A DNA stretch of 64,000 nucleotides from Hsuehochloa calcarea (taxonomy: Eukaryota > Streptophyta > Magnoliopsida > Poales > Poaceae), in contig CM070604.1 in NCBI GenBank assembly GCA_036346395.1, positions 37,537,662 to 37,601,661 of the forward strand, given 5' to 3'. The translations under genes were made by a program, and so were the position numbers. Numbering within the stretch: the stretch's first letter is position 1; each line of letters starts with the position of its first letter. Shown here in pieces: positions 12,622-26,100 of the stretch. Under the pieces are notes generated by a model. It was not told where the DNA came from. It made no database searches and saw nothing but the letters and a program-made list of their open reading frames with translations.

Positions 12622-12724
12622 TGTTGGAATGAACTCATCTATTTTAATGGACCAAAAGCCAAATATAACATGTATAGAGTAAGCAAAATACAAAAAACAC
12701 CCTAAGCTATATACACATGTAACA
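12622..12724 (-). repeat. 5' LTR of short-LTR copia element
   Basis: The plus strand runs tgttggaatgaactc...catgtaaca. It pairs with 8524-8627 and is followed on the element strand by the primer-binding site. Confidence 0.8.
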
Positions 12725-13198
12725 ACATTTTTCTTAACTGAGGGAGTACAAACAAAGTTAGCTTGAATGATGAATCCACACCCAAGCCACTTAACCGGAA
12801 ACTAAGCTGTTGCAACGGGGAATAGCAAAGATGAACACCAAACAGCAATTGTCTCTCATCATGACCTACAGTACAAAATCCTGTAACATTCTCACAGTGA
12901 AAGATGATGATACATATCCATTTCTGCAACCAGGAGAGGGTGATATACATTCTTTTCTGCAACCTGGTGAGGATAACAGGCGGTACAATTCCTCCTGAAG
13001 CTCAATAAAGGGATCTATCATCCATGTCCTTTTGATGCTTGTTATCCACAACTTAGCAATCTTACTCGGCCTCTGCTACAGTCTCCAGTATACGGCGAGC
13101 AACTATATATATAATAAAAAAAAGGCTTAGCTGCCATCTGAATATTATGAACACGTGCTCACGGACCAACTACAGTAACACCGGAGGTCACGAAAACC
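12725..13198 (-). other. 3' flank and probable 3' UTR of kanadaptin-like gene
   Basis: This is the sequence between the gene's stop codon and the copia LTR. It contains an imperfect duplication around 12920-12970 (ttctgcaacc-agg-gag-gtga, twice). No convincing AATAAA signal was seen on the minus strand. The transcript may end here or within the copia LTR. Confidence 0.45.
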
Positions 13199-14133
13199 TC
13201 AATAACCCAGACGATCATTCAATGAAGTGCGGCCATCACCAGTTTGACCTACAAAACATTCAGCAATAGTATTTGTAAGGGATAAATCTACTCACTTGGT
13301 AATCGGTATGCCGTAAGATATCACTAATAAAATATTCTTACCTTCAGGTGGCACCCATGATTCATAATCTGGACCCACATCAAGAAAATCTGGTCTTGCA
13401 GGACCCAGCACACGTTTTTGTTTTGACTTTTTCCCTTTTCTCTTGCTAAACTGTAGTTCATTCTCGTTCTCCATGTCTTCTGAAGTGTGTAAACCACGTT
13501 TATGCTTCAGCAAAAGGGCCACAGCATCAGCAGCTGATGCTTCAGATTCAACCGAAGATGATTCTGCCTCACTGGCCGCTGACTTATCAGCAGACTTTCT
13601 CTTCCGTAAAATAAGCCCAGAAGCAGCCTCTTCAAGATCCTTCCCACTGGCTGAGTTAGAAAGAATAGTTTTTCTATCTTTGTAGTCCACAAAATTATCA
13701 GGCTCCTCTGCATCCACATTTTCATCTTTTATACAGTTCTCTTCGGGTTCTATGATCCTCTTGTCGCCAAGCCACTGAGGTTTTGGTATGGTGAATGCAG
13801 GTTTGCTGCCATTTTCTTGGTTTTTGCCATTTTCTTGGTTTTCGGAGACTTCGTTCTCTATGTCAGCAGGTTTATCTATTTGTGTCTTGTTAGAACAAGA
13901 ATCCTTGAACTTCTCCTCCGTTGAGGTTTTGGATTGGGCAATTTTATTTTTTTTGTTGGATTCTGGTTTGGGTTTATCATTACATGCTTGGGGCTTTGCT
14001 TCTTGTGGCTTTAGATCCCTCTTGTGAGCTGCTTCTCCCATAGGATCAGCTATTTTTAGTAGGTAAACTACTCTGTTCAGTTCAGCTTGAAGATCAGAAA
14101 GTTCCTTTTGAATTTGGGAAATCTTATCATGCA
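13199..14133 (-). CDS. Exons 11-12 of kanadaptin-like gene (C-terminal half)
   Basis: Exon 11 (14133-13342) is the largest, about residues 487-750. It starts with a heptad-like helix (DKISQIQKELSDLQAEL), then a low-complexity Lys/Glu/Ser-rich region with an NQENGKNQENG duplication, and several basic KRK clusters that could be nuclear localisation signals. Exon 12 (13248-13199) encodes the last 16 residues, including the conserved GDGRT and terminal GY. Intron 11 is 93 bp. Confidence 0.95.
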
Positions 14134-17100
14134 CTGCAGACGAGTTCAAGTTAATTAGAACAATGAATTACATAAAACTGAACATAAATGTAGACAACAA
14201 GTGTGCACGAATGCATCAATTTCATGCTTTATTCCTTCATGTATGCCAAACCTGATTAAACAAAGTAACTAATACTAACATAATATATGATGCTTATACA
14301 ATTGAAAAACGACATAGTGCAATACTTCAGTCACCTAATCATAGTAATAGAAACCGGACTAATCATCAACCTGCTCAGATGACTGGTTCACCGGTTCGTC
14401 GGTCCAGCTGGCGGTTGGGTAGTCAGACCGCTGGTCCTACATCCCTTAAATAACTAGTCAGTTGTCTACCAAACAAAGCAACCAACTTGCTCAGGTGGTC
14501 AGCAGAGGCGGTGCAAAGTCCTCAAAGCTCAAGTATTGGGTTCGAACCCCCTCAACGCTGGATGGCCGCCGTGACTTGGGGCATAGTCAGGTGCCTAGGC
14601 GGCCAGGCCAGTCCAAGGTGCGGCGGCGGTGGGCGGATCCGGCCGCTGCCTTGGCAGCAGAGGCGGATCGAGGTAGGGAAGGCGGTCCAGGGCGGCAGAA
14701 AAAAGTGATTTGAGAGGGGGTATAAAAGCAAGCACTCTGGCCGCACACCTGTGCACCCGTGTTGCCGCCGCTGCCAATTTCGGCTCACAAGGCACCAAAT
14801 CGACCTCCCCACTGCTCGATTTGGCCTCCCCCACGAATGTTCTCCTCGGCCACCGTCGCCATCTTCACCGCCCAGGTATGTTCTCCGCCCCTTGCCTCTC
14901 TGCTCTACTCCCCTCTTTGCTCTCCCCCCTTCGCCAGCGGCCTACTCTGCTCCCCCATCTACTCTCCCCAGGCCCCTCCGCCTCGCATCGTGCTTGCCTC
15001 TGCGCTGCCCCCCTCGCCCTGCTGTAACGTCCCAAAAGTTGAGTTTTCGTAAATCTTTTCAATAGTTTAGGTCCCTAAACAAAATTTCACCAATTTCATT
15101 TGAATTGATAAAGCTTAATTGAGAATTTTCTAAATTCAAAATATTTAATTTGACTAATCTAAACTTCAATTAAATCATAACAAGTGTTATTTGGCTTCTT
15201 TGTGTTCTAAGGAATTTTCTAGTATTTTCTGAGATTTTTCCGAGTTTGCTTACTATTTATTTGACCTCCTTAATTTTCGGTCTTTTCTTTAATTTCGAAA
15301 ATCCTTTTCCAATCACACTCCGCCATGTGGTGGCTACTGTTCATTATCTTCTCTAACCAAATTGAGAGTCCATCGCCTGTACGTTTTCAACCAAAATCTT
15401 CCTAATATTCGATCTCCCTCTCTGGTGCATATAAAAGGAAACCAACCGCGTCATACTGATCCTCTTGATCTCTTCTTCCAATCCCCTAATTTTGTTTCCT
15501 CCGAATCGCTCTCGTTTCATCGCAATCTGCAAAGGAAGAGAGCTCCACCAAAGGCCTTCTCCGTCGAGTTCAGCCTCCATCCGACGTCCCCTAGCTGAAC
15601 CGTCTGCGTCGTTGAGTTCGCCTCACCACGTTCTATGTCTACCTTCCGTCCCCATCACCCGAAGATCATCAAATCATCGCCGGCCATGTCAAGCCATAAT
15701 GCTGAAACGTGTTCATCGCGTTCCCTGCTTCCTCGGTGAGTTTCTCTAAAATCCAATCACGTCATCTTGTGTCCCTCGTCTCGATCTATTTTTGCTATAT
15801 TTTAGATTCAAGTTTTATCCATCGTGCACCGAGAATCAAACTTTCTCTCTCCGTTAGGCCTATCTTCCTTATCCAGCCAAATACCCCGCAACCGTTGATT
15901 CCCTTCCTTCATCTCCACCACCGTTGGGTTCGCATCGCCGCGTTCTACGTCGTGCTCACCTTCCTTTTCCCAGAACCTCGTCGGAAGTGTCGCGCCACCA
16001 TGGAGCAACTGCCACTGCCATGTTTCGCCTCACCGCCGACGCATGGTGCTGAATCTCGACATCTGGACCGCGTCACCATCTCCGCCTCGACGCCATTCCA
16101 TTTTGCCCATTGGCCGGAGCTGGTTCACTTTCGTTGTGCGCCAAAGTTGTGCGCTCTATTGAAGCACACTCTGTCCTTTGTTGTCTTCGTCTTTGTTCTT
16201 TGCTGCTCTCTGGTTTCTTTTCCTTTCTCTGGTGAGTGAAGCCAAGTATCCTCTCTACTCTCTATTTCCTCTAATCTTTGCCTTGCCATCCCATGCTACC
16301 TTGCACCATGAACCGGCCAGCAGCAGTCCCTGTCCCTTGTGTTTGTCTCTGTTCTCTGGAATTTCTCTCCTGCTTGTTTTCTCTCAACGAGGGTAGACCC
16401 CATGTGACATGCAAGGAAATAAATCCCTCCACTCTTACATGTGGACCCCACATGTCATCCACCCAATTAAAAACCTTAATTCTTTCTCACTTACATGCGG
16501 GTTCCGCATGTCAGTCAACCCTCGGTCAAACCCTAGTTCATGAACTTGGTCCACCATAGACTAGCATATCTCCGTGGACCTGGTCTATAGACCAGTAGCC
16601 CACATGTCAACCACTAATCTTATTTTCTGGAATTATTTTAATTATAGAAATTCATAAATATCAGTAGATCCAACTTTTCATATACTCAACCATTTTCTAA
16701 TATTTTCAGAATAGAATATTCTAAGAATATTTTGTGGACCCCGCCTGTTAGTTTCTCTCCCTTTTTCTTTTTAAGCATTTTCCTTTTCGATCAAATTTTC
16801 GAGAGCTCATTCTTTCTCATACAAACTCCGATTGAACCCATTCAAGTTTCTAAATTCATCTAAATTCAATATCTACCTTCCAGTATCATTCAATTTCCAT
16901 TTGGTGTTTATTTGATTTGTCTTTTTGAATTTTGTTTGTTTTACGCTTTCTTTCTTGTTAGACGTCGAAGTCCTAGAATCATTCAAAGGAGCTGAAGGTC
17001 AAGGAAGTAGAAGATTGAAGATAAAATAAGATCATTATTGATTGCTATAGCAAGGCAAGTTGTACCTTTGATCATATTGAACCTAGTTTTCTAAAATTAT

Positions 17101-20100
17101 TTTGATTCAATTATTGCATTTTACTTTAAGAATTTATTTAAATGCTTTGGGTTTAGTTATTAATCCAAATTGGTTATATCCACCTTGACTATTGTAATAC
17201 TATAATCTTTTGTCACCCTAGTTTGGTTAATACTAGTTGGTATTATCATAGCACTAACGTGCTTTGATTATATACGAGTAGATTGCTTAGCCATGCAACG
17301 AGTCATTCATCTCATGTGAGTTGCAAATATGAATTTGAATAAGTGACTATGGAACTTTGTGTAAAACTATGTGTTGTGTGCTATTACTTGTTAATGGCAC
17401 GTGTTACACTTAACCAACAAGGTGGGAAAAGATTTAGACTGAGGCGAGTGGGTGAACTGTGTGTTATGGTGGAGCTCCGTGCTTGGATTATATGAATTGT
17501 GGTTACATAGTTAGAAATTGACAGTCTCGCCTTGGTCAATTAAGGACTTAACTTTATGCACCATTGAACTAAACCTTATCGTACGACCACATACCTGGTA
17601 TAGGACAGGTCTAACTTACTAAGTTATGGACTCTCGACATTGACTACTCAGATAGTAGGTTAAGCTCTGTGCCAAGGTGAAGGTGTGTTTCTATCTCTGT
17701 GGCGATTCACATCGATGAACGATTTGCCGCTTCCAGGTCCAACGGTGTGCGTTAGACCAGCGAGTGAGGTTGGGGTCAGCAGTAAAACACACTGGGAGTG
17801 TCAATTGTTGAGATGAAGTTTCAGAAAGGCTTTGTTGTGATCATCTCTGATCTAGTTGATTGCATCTTGTGGGTAAAGTGTATAACCTCTGCAGAGTGTT
17901 AAACAATCTATTCGAATAGTCATGTCCATGGTCATAGACACGCTCGAGGATTTCACACGAGGGGTAGATTTTTATAAAACAATTGGGAAGGGACAACTGT
18001 GTGATTTAACTCATATGGTTGTGTGAAAGAAAATTGATTAGGCTTTGTGTACTTGTGAAAAGAAATGTTAAACTATTATCATTATTTGTTTTGAATTATG
18101 CTTTCAACCCATTATTTGTATTCAATTGCAAATGCAGTTTTATTGCAAAATAACCACATAAACTATTTCTTTTGGAATAAACCATCATGTATAATTGCAT
18201 TCTGTGGTACAACTTGTTGCGTACTTGGAGTACTCATTCCTGCTACAATCATTTATATAAAGTGGAGGAATCGTCGATCAACAAAGACTATTTCAAGGAT
18301 CGTGGAGAACTAGATCACGCTACCCCAGCCGATTGCATGTGGGCATATGGATGAGCTTCACTGAAGTTATTCCATTACCTTCCACTGCAGCTTAATTGAG
18401 TTATTCGCCTTCCGAGGCATTAATTGTAAGTTTTGACTTTAAGGTCGTTACTCTGATAATTATTATTATTTGTCTATTTAATAGTAATCTTTGTATATGG
18501 AAATGATATTTCATCGATGTTGCAGCCGTGTGCACTAGCATGATCCTAGATTAGTGCAGTATACACGAAGGGTCCAGATTTACAAGTTTGGGTCCCAACA
18601 CCCTGCCCTCTCTACTCTGCTCTTCCCTCCCCTCCCCTCCCCTCTCGCAGGCGGCCGGCTCAACTTCTCTACCGGTGGCCTGCTCAGCTTCTCTACTGTG
18701 CTCTGTTTTGTAGTAGTAGACAGTATAGTAGTAGTAGGCGGCAGTCGGCCGCCTAGGCATCCTAGGCGCCGGTCCACTGCCCAACTAGTGCCTTCGTAAG
18801 CTTCATTCACAATACAACCACCCGTGGTTTTCAAGAAGTTTAGTGTGGAACCGATCAGTTTTGTTAGAGATATAGTTAGAGATATATTTGTGTTTGATTT
18901 GGTTTCCTTATCTGTAACATGTATTGTGTATATATACTGGCCAATTGACCCCTGATAATACAAGTTGCTATTCCAACATGGTATCAGAGCATTAGGGTTA
19001 CCTCTAGTCGTTGTCGCCGGCTTTCCTCTCGCTCGTGCAACTTCGTCTCGTCGCTTCGTCGGCATCATCTCATCACCGACGTCGCATGATGGCCGCCGCC
19101 CGCAATGGCCCACCACCCTCGGGAGGCGCCGAGCCCGTCGCCTCGGTGGGAAGCCCTCGGGAGCCCTGTCGCCTCGGCCGCTCCGCTACCTTGGCTTGGG
19201 AAGCCCGTCTCCCGACGCCTCCTCCTCCGCCTCGCCCGCCGCGACGGGGAGCTCGGCCGCCGCTCAAGGCACCGAAGGCCATGACCAGCCGCAAGAACGG
19301 AGACGCCGCGCTAAGCCGCCGGCGGCCTCGTCGACGACCGCCCTCGAGCATCGCTGTCTCGAGAGCCGCGCTAAGCCGCCGGACTCGTCGACGACCGCCG
19401 CCGCCATCGACGCCGCCATCGCTCGAATCGCGGCCCCAGAGCCGCGCCCGCCGCCGGGCTCGTCGATGACCGCCGCCGCCGCCACCGACGCCGCTACCGC
19501 CCGAATCGCGACCATGCCGCCAAGCCATCGGAGGAAACCCTAGTCGGGGTTTCCCGTTCGATCGGGTCGATTCTAATCGCCCACCAGTGGCCTCTTTTAA
19601 AGGAGAGAAAAAAAGAGCAAAAAAAACGTCGGTCTAATCGCGCGCCGTCAGCCGCCTATTAGACTACGTTACCAATGGGTACCAATGGGTACCATTTCTC
19701 CTCATTGCCGGTGATCTTCGACGGTGTTAATTACACCGACTTTGTGTCTCATGCGCATCCACATGCGTGGTCTTCGTCTCTGGGCGTCCTCTCGCGATGT
19801 CACCGCGCCATGCCCTACTCCTCCGACGGAGCCTACGTCCGTTCGCGCTTCCTCCGACAAATGACAAGGTCGCTATTGAGGTTGCCGCCTTCTTGATGAG
19901 AAGACTGCCTCTGCCTACCAAGAGGCTCTGGATTTCTACATGGATCGCTTGACTACCTACACTCGGTGGTGCGGCGACGGCGCTCGGTGCTTCTTTGTCC
20001 TCATCGCCGATGTCGACCTCGGTTCTCTTATGAGATTGTGGGATTTTATTCTACTGCTCGGATGTGGACTCATCTTCGACGGCGCTCTGAACCTCCGGAG

Positions 20101-23100
20101 ATGCCTCTACCGCGATGGTTCGTCAGAGCACTCTCTTGGCAGGTGATGCTCTCGTTGACGCCTTCTACGCTCGAGTTCGCGATCTGCGTCAATCGACTCT
20201 CTTCGCCTTCGCCGGGTGTCGTTCTGTTCATCTTTGCCTAGCTATCCGTCTTGACACAGGCTTCAGCGTGTCTGAGTTCCTTACTCGTCTTCGTCCCGAA
20301 GTTCGAGCGGGGCGTGCCCGGCTACTTGCACGCCACCTCGTGTCACTCTTCTCGAGGCCCTTACCGAGATACGTGCGAGAGGAGACTCGTCCGAGTGGTG
20401 CCGGTCGATGCCACTCCTCCGTGCTCGCCGCCGTACACTGCTACACCGATCGCTTCACGCTTGATCGCTACCTCCTCCAATGGCCGCCACGGTGGTGGTG
20501 GCGCCTCCATCTGGCGGTGGTCGTCTCATTGCTCCTCTCGCGACAAGATCGGCCACATTGAGTCCCAGTGCTACAAGAAGCAGCCGCATATTTCACGCCG
20601 TTCTTCTCCTAGCACTGCACCGCAGCTTTCTACATCGACGTCGCATCGACTACTTCCGCATTTTCTCTTCGCGGTGAGATAGCGGACTTGACGATCGCTG
20701 CCGCTTCGTGTTCTTCCTCGGCGGAGTTCTGCAGTTCTGCGATTGACTCTTGAACCGAGAAACCACCTCCTACACGCATGTACCTCCCGTGGATCCTTGA
20801 TTCCGAGCATCTTTCCACATGACTTCCGATTCTTCCACTCTATCTTTTGTTACACCTCTTGATTCCCCGCGGTGTTCTTACTGCGATGGTACCTCTCTTT
20901 CTCTCTCGTCGAGGACCTCTTAGCAACTCATCTTTTCATATTCCTTCAGTTGCTCATGTTCCTCGCCTAACCATGCAACTTCTTTCTGCTGGACAGATTA
21001 CTGACCTTGGTTATCGAATCATTCTCGACTCTGACTCTTGTTGTGTTCAGGACCGCCACACGGGAGCTCTGGTTGGTTCTAGCCCTCGGCGCCTTGACTC
21101 GCAGCGTCTCTGGGAGCTTGACTGGCTTAACGGGGAATTCTCATGTTCAGGATGGCTCAACTGCACAGACGATCCAAAAGAAAAAACAAACAGGACTAGG
21201 CTTCGGTTCCGATTTTTTCTGATTGAACTGTCGGTCCGGTTTCAATAACACTGCACTTAATGCTATCCTTTTTTATTCTGAGGGTTAGTGTGCCTGCATG
21301 ACCAAACCCTCTGCAGTAACACACAAGCCCTAATACAGGATCACGATTGCATCAGTGTTACCCCCCCCCCCCACCCCCAAACTCGATTTCACTGTAAAGA
21401 CTGGAATGTAGTGTAGCAAAGCAAAGCAAAGCAAAACAGAGTTATTTTGTTTAAATTTTAACAGAATATAGATGGTAATGATTTTGCAAAATATAAAAAG
21501 AAACAAAATTTGAAGAAACCATGGAAACAAAGAGACACAAGCCAACTGGAAATGGCCTAGTTCTTAGTTAACAGCTAAGGTCTGGGATAGTTGCAAAAAA
21601 TGAGATTGCTAAGCCTCACTCCCATACGTCAGTGTCTATGCACATCCACTCATGCTACTACATGCCCATTCGGAGAGAGGAACCAAATATCTATTTAGGA
21701 GAGAACTGTTGTGTACCATGAACTCCTTAAGTGCCATGGTCTATACTAACTTATTGCCAAGGAAAATGAATTGCGAGAATAACCTGAAGAAGAAAAATGG
21801 ACTGCTGACAATTTCTTGTATGTCTAGTCTAACAAAGAAAGGAAAACAATATTCATAGTTTTTGACCATTGCGCACAAGCTTTGTATTGCTGGGATACTC
21901 ATGTAATCATGCTCGGACCAAATCACAGGAATCACAACTACATGAAAAGCTCTAAGACATTGATTCAAAATAATCACTTTTTTGCACTCAATAAAGCCTG
22001 CCTAACATCTTCACTCTATTAGTCTTAAATGACGCAAGGTATTGCTACAAAAGCAAATGCAAATGTATTAGAAATACTCCTCTTTCCTTAGACAAATTCT
22101 TTAACAAAATCCTTCAGAGAGGTTGAGTCACTTGAGTTGTTAAAGTTCATTCTGAGGCTAGTATTGCTGCCTCTGATGCGCTGATACAGCTGCTAGGCAG
22201 AGTACCAATATCCCGATACGTATCGGCTATGGGTACGGGCGTACGGCACCGATACGGCCTGATACGTTTCGAGAAGTATCAGAAATGTTTACCTTTTAAA
22301 AAAAAAAATACCCGATACGGCCCGATATGCAGAGATACACCGATATGGCCCAAAAAAGAAGCCCAGCTAAAAAATGGAACCCTAGCCCATCACACCGATA
22401 CGATCCCCTACTCCTTGCACCGCCCTCCCGTTAGTCCTGTGCGCATCCAGAGTTCCAGACTGAAGTCTTGTCGTGCGCTTCCAGTCCTCCAACTACTGCT
22501 CCTCCGTGCGCCTCCCAGCGATGAGCAGCCGGTGGCCAGCGGCGCTCCCTCCTCTCCACTCTCCACATCTCCAGCATGTAGTGGCCGGCAGTGTCCATCC
22601 TCTGCACCCCTCCCGTGCGCCTCCTGTCCTCCAGCTACTGCCCCTCCATGCGCCCCAGCGACCAGCAGACGGTGGTGCTCCCTCCTCTCCACTCTCCACA
22701 TCTCCAGCATCCAGTGGCCGGCGCCTCCATCTTCCCCAATACCCCAAGCAGCCAGGTGCTTTTTCTTGTTCCCTTCTCTCAGATCTTGTTCTAAGCCTGT
22801 TGGGTGTATGTGTTGAGGGGGTTTTGCTTGTGAAAAGCAGTAGCTAGAGCTCCATTAGGGGGTGTTCAGGTGAGGGAGATTGCTTTGGGGATTTTTTTTT
22901 TAATAAATCCCAAGGATTGGATCCAATCCTAGGCCGACACCTAAGGGAGATTGCTGTAGGTATCTTATGATTTCAGATGAATGTTTGTTCAGGAGAGGGA
23001 GATGGTATGTGTCGGTTTGTGACTGGATGTGCTTGAATTATGTAATATGAACTATATATCTATGTTCTATCCAAGGTTGTTACGGCGCTCTGGCAAGTCA

Positions 23101-26100
23101 CGGCGAGCCCGGGGCGCCAGGACGCCTAGGCGTCTAGGCGTCCGTTATGGCAACACTTAGACGGTGAGAGTTAGGCGCCCACAGCAAGAAGCAAAGCAAA
23201 GAAGAGAAGAGGAGTGAGTCTGCAGAGGCGCAACGCAGTGCACTGTGAGAAGCGAGCAAGAAGAGGCGGCGTATGCAAGACCGGGAGGCCGAGCAAGAAG
23301 AGGTGGCGTACAGCGCGAGAGAGCAGGTGTAGCAAAAGAAAGCATAGTAGAGGCGGCAAGCAAAGAAAGCAAAGAAGAGCAAGAGGCGGCAACAAAGCGA
23401 GAGAAGAAGCGCAGAGGGAAGAAGCACAGGGGAGGAAGAAGCAGGAGGACGACGTGCAGAAGTGAGCAAGAGGGGCTGCGGAAGCAGAGGGGCGGAAGAA
23501 GAGGCAACGCAGAGGAGGCTTGAAAGGCGATGACGGCAATGGGGAGTGGAAGGTGACCAAGAGGAGCGGCGGCAGCGGTGGAAGTGACCTCGGCGGCGGC
23601 GGAACTTTTCCAGACGCTGGACGATGGGCCTCGGCGTCGCCCTTCGGCCGACTGGACGACAAGGCGTCGACTAGGCGTCGTGACTCGTGACAACCTTGGT
23701 TCTATCATTAGTCATTACAATTTTTTGTCAACCTTGATGCAAGTGAACTGCTAAATATTGAGGTGTGCAGTGCTTTCTTCTTATCAAGACATCAACTTAT
23801 CGTCAAGATTATCCTTGTCATGCAGAAGCTAAGTCTTCTATTGTTCATTTCGTCTTGACATACATGCTGCCATAAGGCCCATAACTAATGATGTTGCATT
23901 TCTATTTGCAGGATACAATGATACATTGATAAATTTACATATATGCTGGACAAATGGAGTAAAAGTCTATAATTTCCATTTCTATATGCTCCCTGGGACA
24001 TTTCTATACATTGTTGGACAGCTGAAGTAAAGGTAAACCCTTGACTGAAACTTATCAAGTATCGTATTTTATATATTTTTACTATTTTGTATCAATGTAT
24101 CGTTTTTTTTTTTTGGAGAAATGGGGTATCACCGTATCATCGTATCCGTACTGTCGTACCGGTATCGCGTATCGGTGTATCATATATTGCTACTAATTAG
24201 TAAGTCAAGTTTCAAGCAGACGACACTGGAACTTTCAAACAAGAGTTTTTAGCTAGTATGCATAGCTCCTTTTCTTTTCCCTTCTTTTCGCCCAACTCCC
24301 ACATGTAATGATAAGACCATGGCCACAATGAACATACAAAACCATTATACAATATTTTTCAATGATTCTACTAAGAAACAGGACTGAACAGACAATAGTC
24401 AGGATCATTAATGGTATCATTGAAACCTCAAACTCGAAGGGAAATTTAAGCATGCCAAAAATCTGAGATTCATAAATGATAAACCATATGATTAAGAGTG
24501 TAGTACCGTACCTAGTTGAGATGACAATCCACTCATGTAAGCATCAAGGTCATCCCCAAGATCCGTGTTATCGCTCAGAGCCAGCTTATTCTTCTCCTCT
24601 TCAAGCAATTTCTTTTTACTTTCAATATCAATAGTGATGGAGTCCTTTTTCTCAAGAAGACTATCAGCAGTCTCAACTGATTGTTGCTCACTGGATTGAT
24701 GACCAGATGATTTCTTCGTCCGGTCATAAAATTCATCATCGTCACTGAATTATTTGACAATCCATCAATCAGCACATGAGAACAAGCATAAAAGTCTCTA
24801 CCTTTAGCCATACTAAACAACAAATAATAATCTAGTACAAGTTTCCAGTTACATCTGTCCTTGTGCTAGTTTGTAATGACTACCTAGAGGAAATTTAGTA
24901 GGCGTGCTGCCAATTTCAGTCTAAATTAATCAGTACAATTCAGCAGTGCATTTCATAGCTAACTAATAACATTCAAATGACAAAAAGAAAAGAGAGAAGC
25001 TTCAAACATCAATGAATAAATATCATACACAAAAGTACAAAACAAATGTAGCAGTCATAGGTCAAATCTATCAGTAGTACAAACCTAAGAATGTCATCTT
25101 CTTCCTCAAGACTTGCTTTATGGCTACCACGATTTGCCTTTCCAGCACGAGCACCAAGACTCTCTTGTATACTGTCATTTAAAGTTTCTTCTAGATTATC
25201 TAACTCCTCCAAAATCTGAAGAAAAAGGTTTATTACATTCTACCAATGAGAATAGGATCAGTGACAGAATACGAAGACATGTATGTAAAGCTTATGATCC
25301 ACAAACCTGAGATATCCTTTGTTCATTTCGTGCAATCTGTGTTTGTTGACCTTGGGTTAACCCACCTTGAGATATATCCTTAGATCTTATTGCATCAATT
25401 TCTTTCTTCATGTTGCCAACCTGAACCAAAAGAATGGCAGGTAAAGCTTCCAGACAAGCAGAGATGCAAATTATATCACGTCAGAAAACATAGGGCAGGT
25501 TTTTAGAAACAATTTTTCAGAATGTTGCATCACTACAAAAAGGTCTATACTAGACGCCTCATCACAGACGGTTCCCCAGAACCGTCAGTGTTGTAATTAT
25601 CACAGACGGTTTTACAAGCGCGACCATCTATGTTACTAACGATGGCTACGATGGCTACAACCGTTTGTGATATATCATTATCACAGACGGTTTTTAATTA
25701 GAACTGTCTGTGATAATTCACAGACAATTCTTAATAAGAACCGTTTGTGATAATAGCATACATCATAGGCGGTTTTTAATTAGAAACGTATGTGATAATT
25801 AACAGACACTTCCAAGTTCTAACCACAAACCGTCTGTGATCATTGCAGACATCACAAACGGTTTTTAATATAATTGAATGTGATAATTCACAGATAGTTC
25901 TTATTAAAAAAAAGTATGTGATAATTACGTATCACAGACGGTTTGTGGTTGGAACCATCTATGATATGTATCTCTTAAACGCATCAATGCAGCTTCGGCT
26001 CCCCAATGTGTCTCTTCATCTCACGCGCGCAATTTATTCCTTGTTTTATAAAAATGATCATCCACCACCGAAGATGAATCCCCACATCGCTCTGATACCA

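Larger units (their letters stand above)
8524..12724 (-). mobile_element. Ty1/copia retrotransposon with about 104-bp LTRs
   Basis: Two short similar LTRs (8524-8627 and 12622-12724) flank copia pol remnants read on the minus strand. In element orientation the order is 5' LTR at 12724, primer-binding site, a residual leader with most of gag missing, then protease, integrase, reverse transcriptase, polypurine tract and 3' LTR at 8627-8524. LTRs of only about 104 bp are unusually short for copia. The flanking 5-mers (acttt and acatt) do not match exactly, so the target duplication has decayed. It lies about 475 bp beyond the stop codon of the kanadaptin-like gene and could affect its 3' end. 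A later solo LTR (9311-9904) interrupts it. Confidence 0.85.
18862..21240 (+). mobile_element. Truncated copia element: 5' LTR, gag, protease start
   Basis: An LTR of 117 bp (18862-18978, TGTTAGAG...TTCCAACA) is followed exactly by TGGTATCAGAGC, a perfect initiator Met-tRNA primer-binding site. Frameshifted gag and a protease-region block follow, and then all similarity stops near 21130. Integrase, reverse transcriptase and the 3' LTR are absent. It is from the same lineage as the minus-strand element at 8524-12724. It lies antisense to the host gene inside intron 10. Confidence 0.8.
14134..24511 (-). other. Intron 10 of kanadaptin-like gene, 10.4 kb, transposon-filled
   Basis: The donor is G|GTACGG at 24511 and the acceptor is TCTGCAG at 14134. 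The intron holds a tRNA-like SINE candidate, a GC-rich element split by a 3.6-kb solo LTR, a truncated copia element, and a GATACG-rich element carrying a nested hAT. Every other intron is 2.7 kb or shorter, so almost all the gene's expansion comes from insertions here. Confidence 0.9.

Noticed and set aside
14479..14560. Functional tRNA gene
   Set aside because: A and B box resemblance only; I could not fold an acceptor stem or anticodon arm.
18965..19543. Plus-strand ORF of 192 codons (and an overlapping 152-codon frame)
   Set aside because: Ala/Arg/Pro-rich frames at the degenerate gag N-terminus of the copia fragment; neither frame carries a conserved motif, so I kept only the pseudogene call.
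25560..25985. Regularly recurring short repeats, CRISPR-like at first sight
   Set aside because: Units are in both orientations with irregular spacing and follow a CACTA terminus in a plant genome, so they are transposon subterminal repeats.
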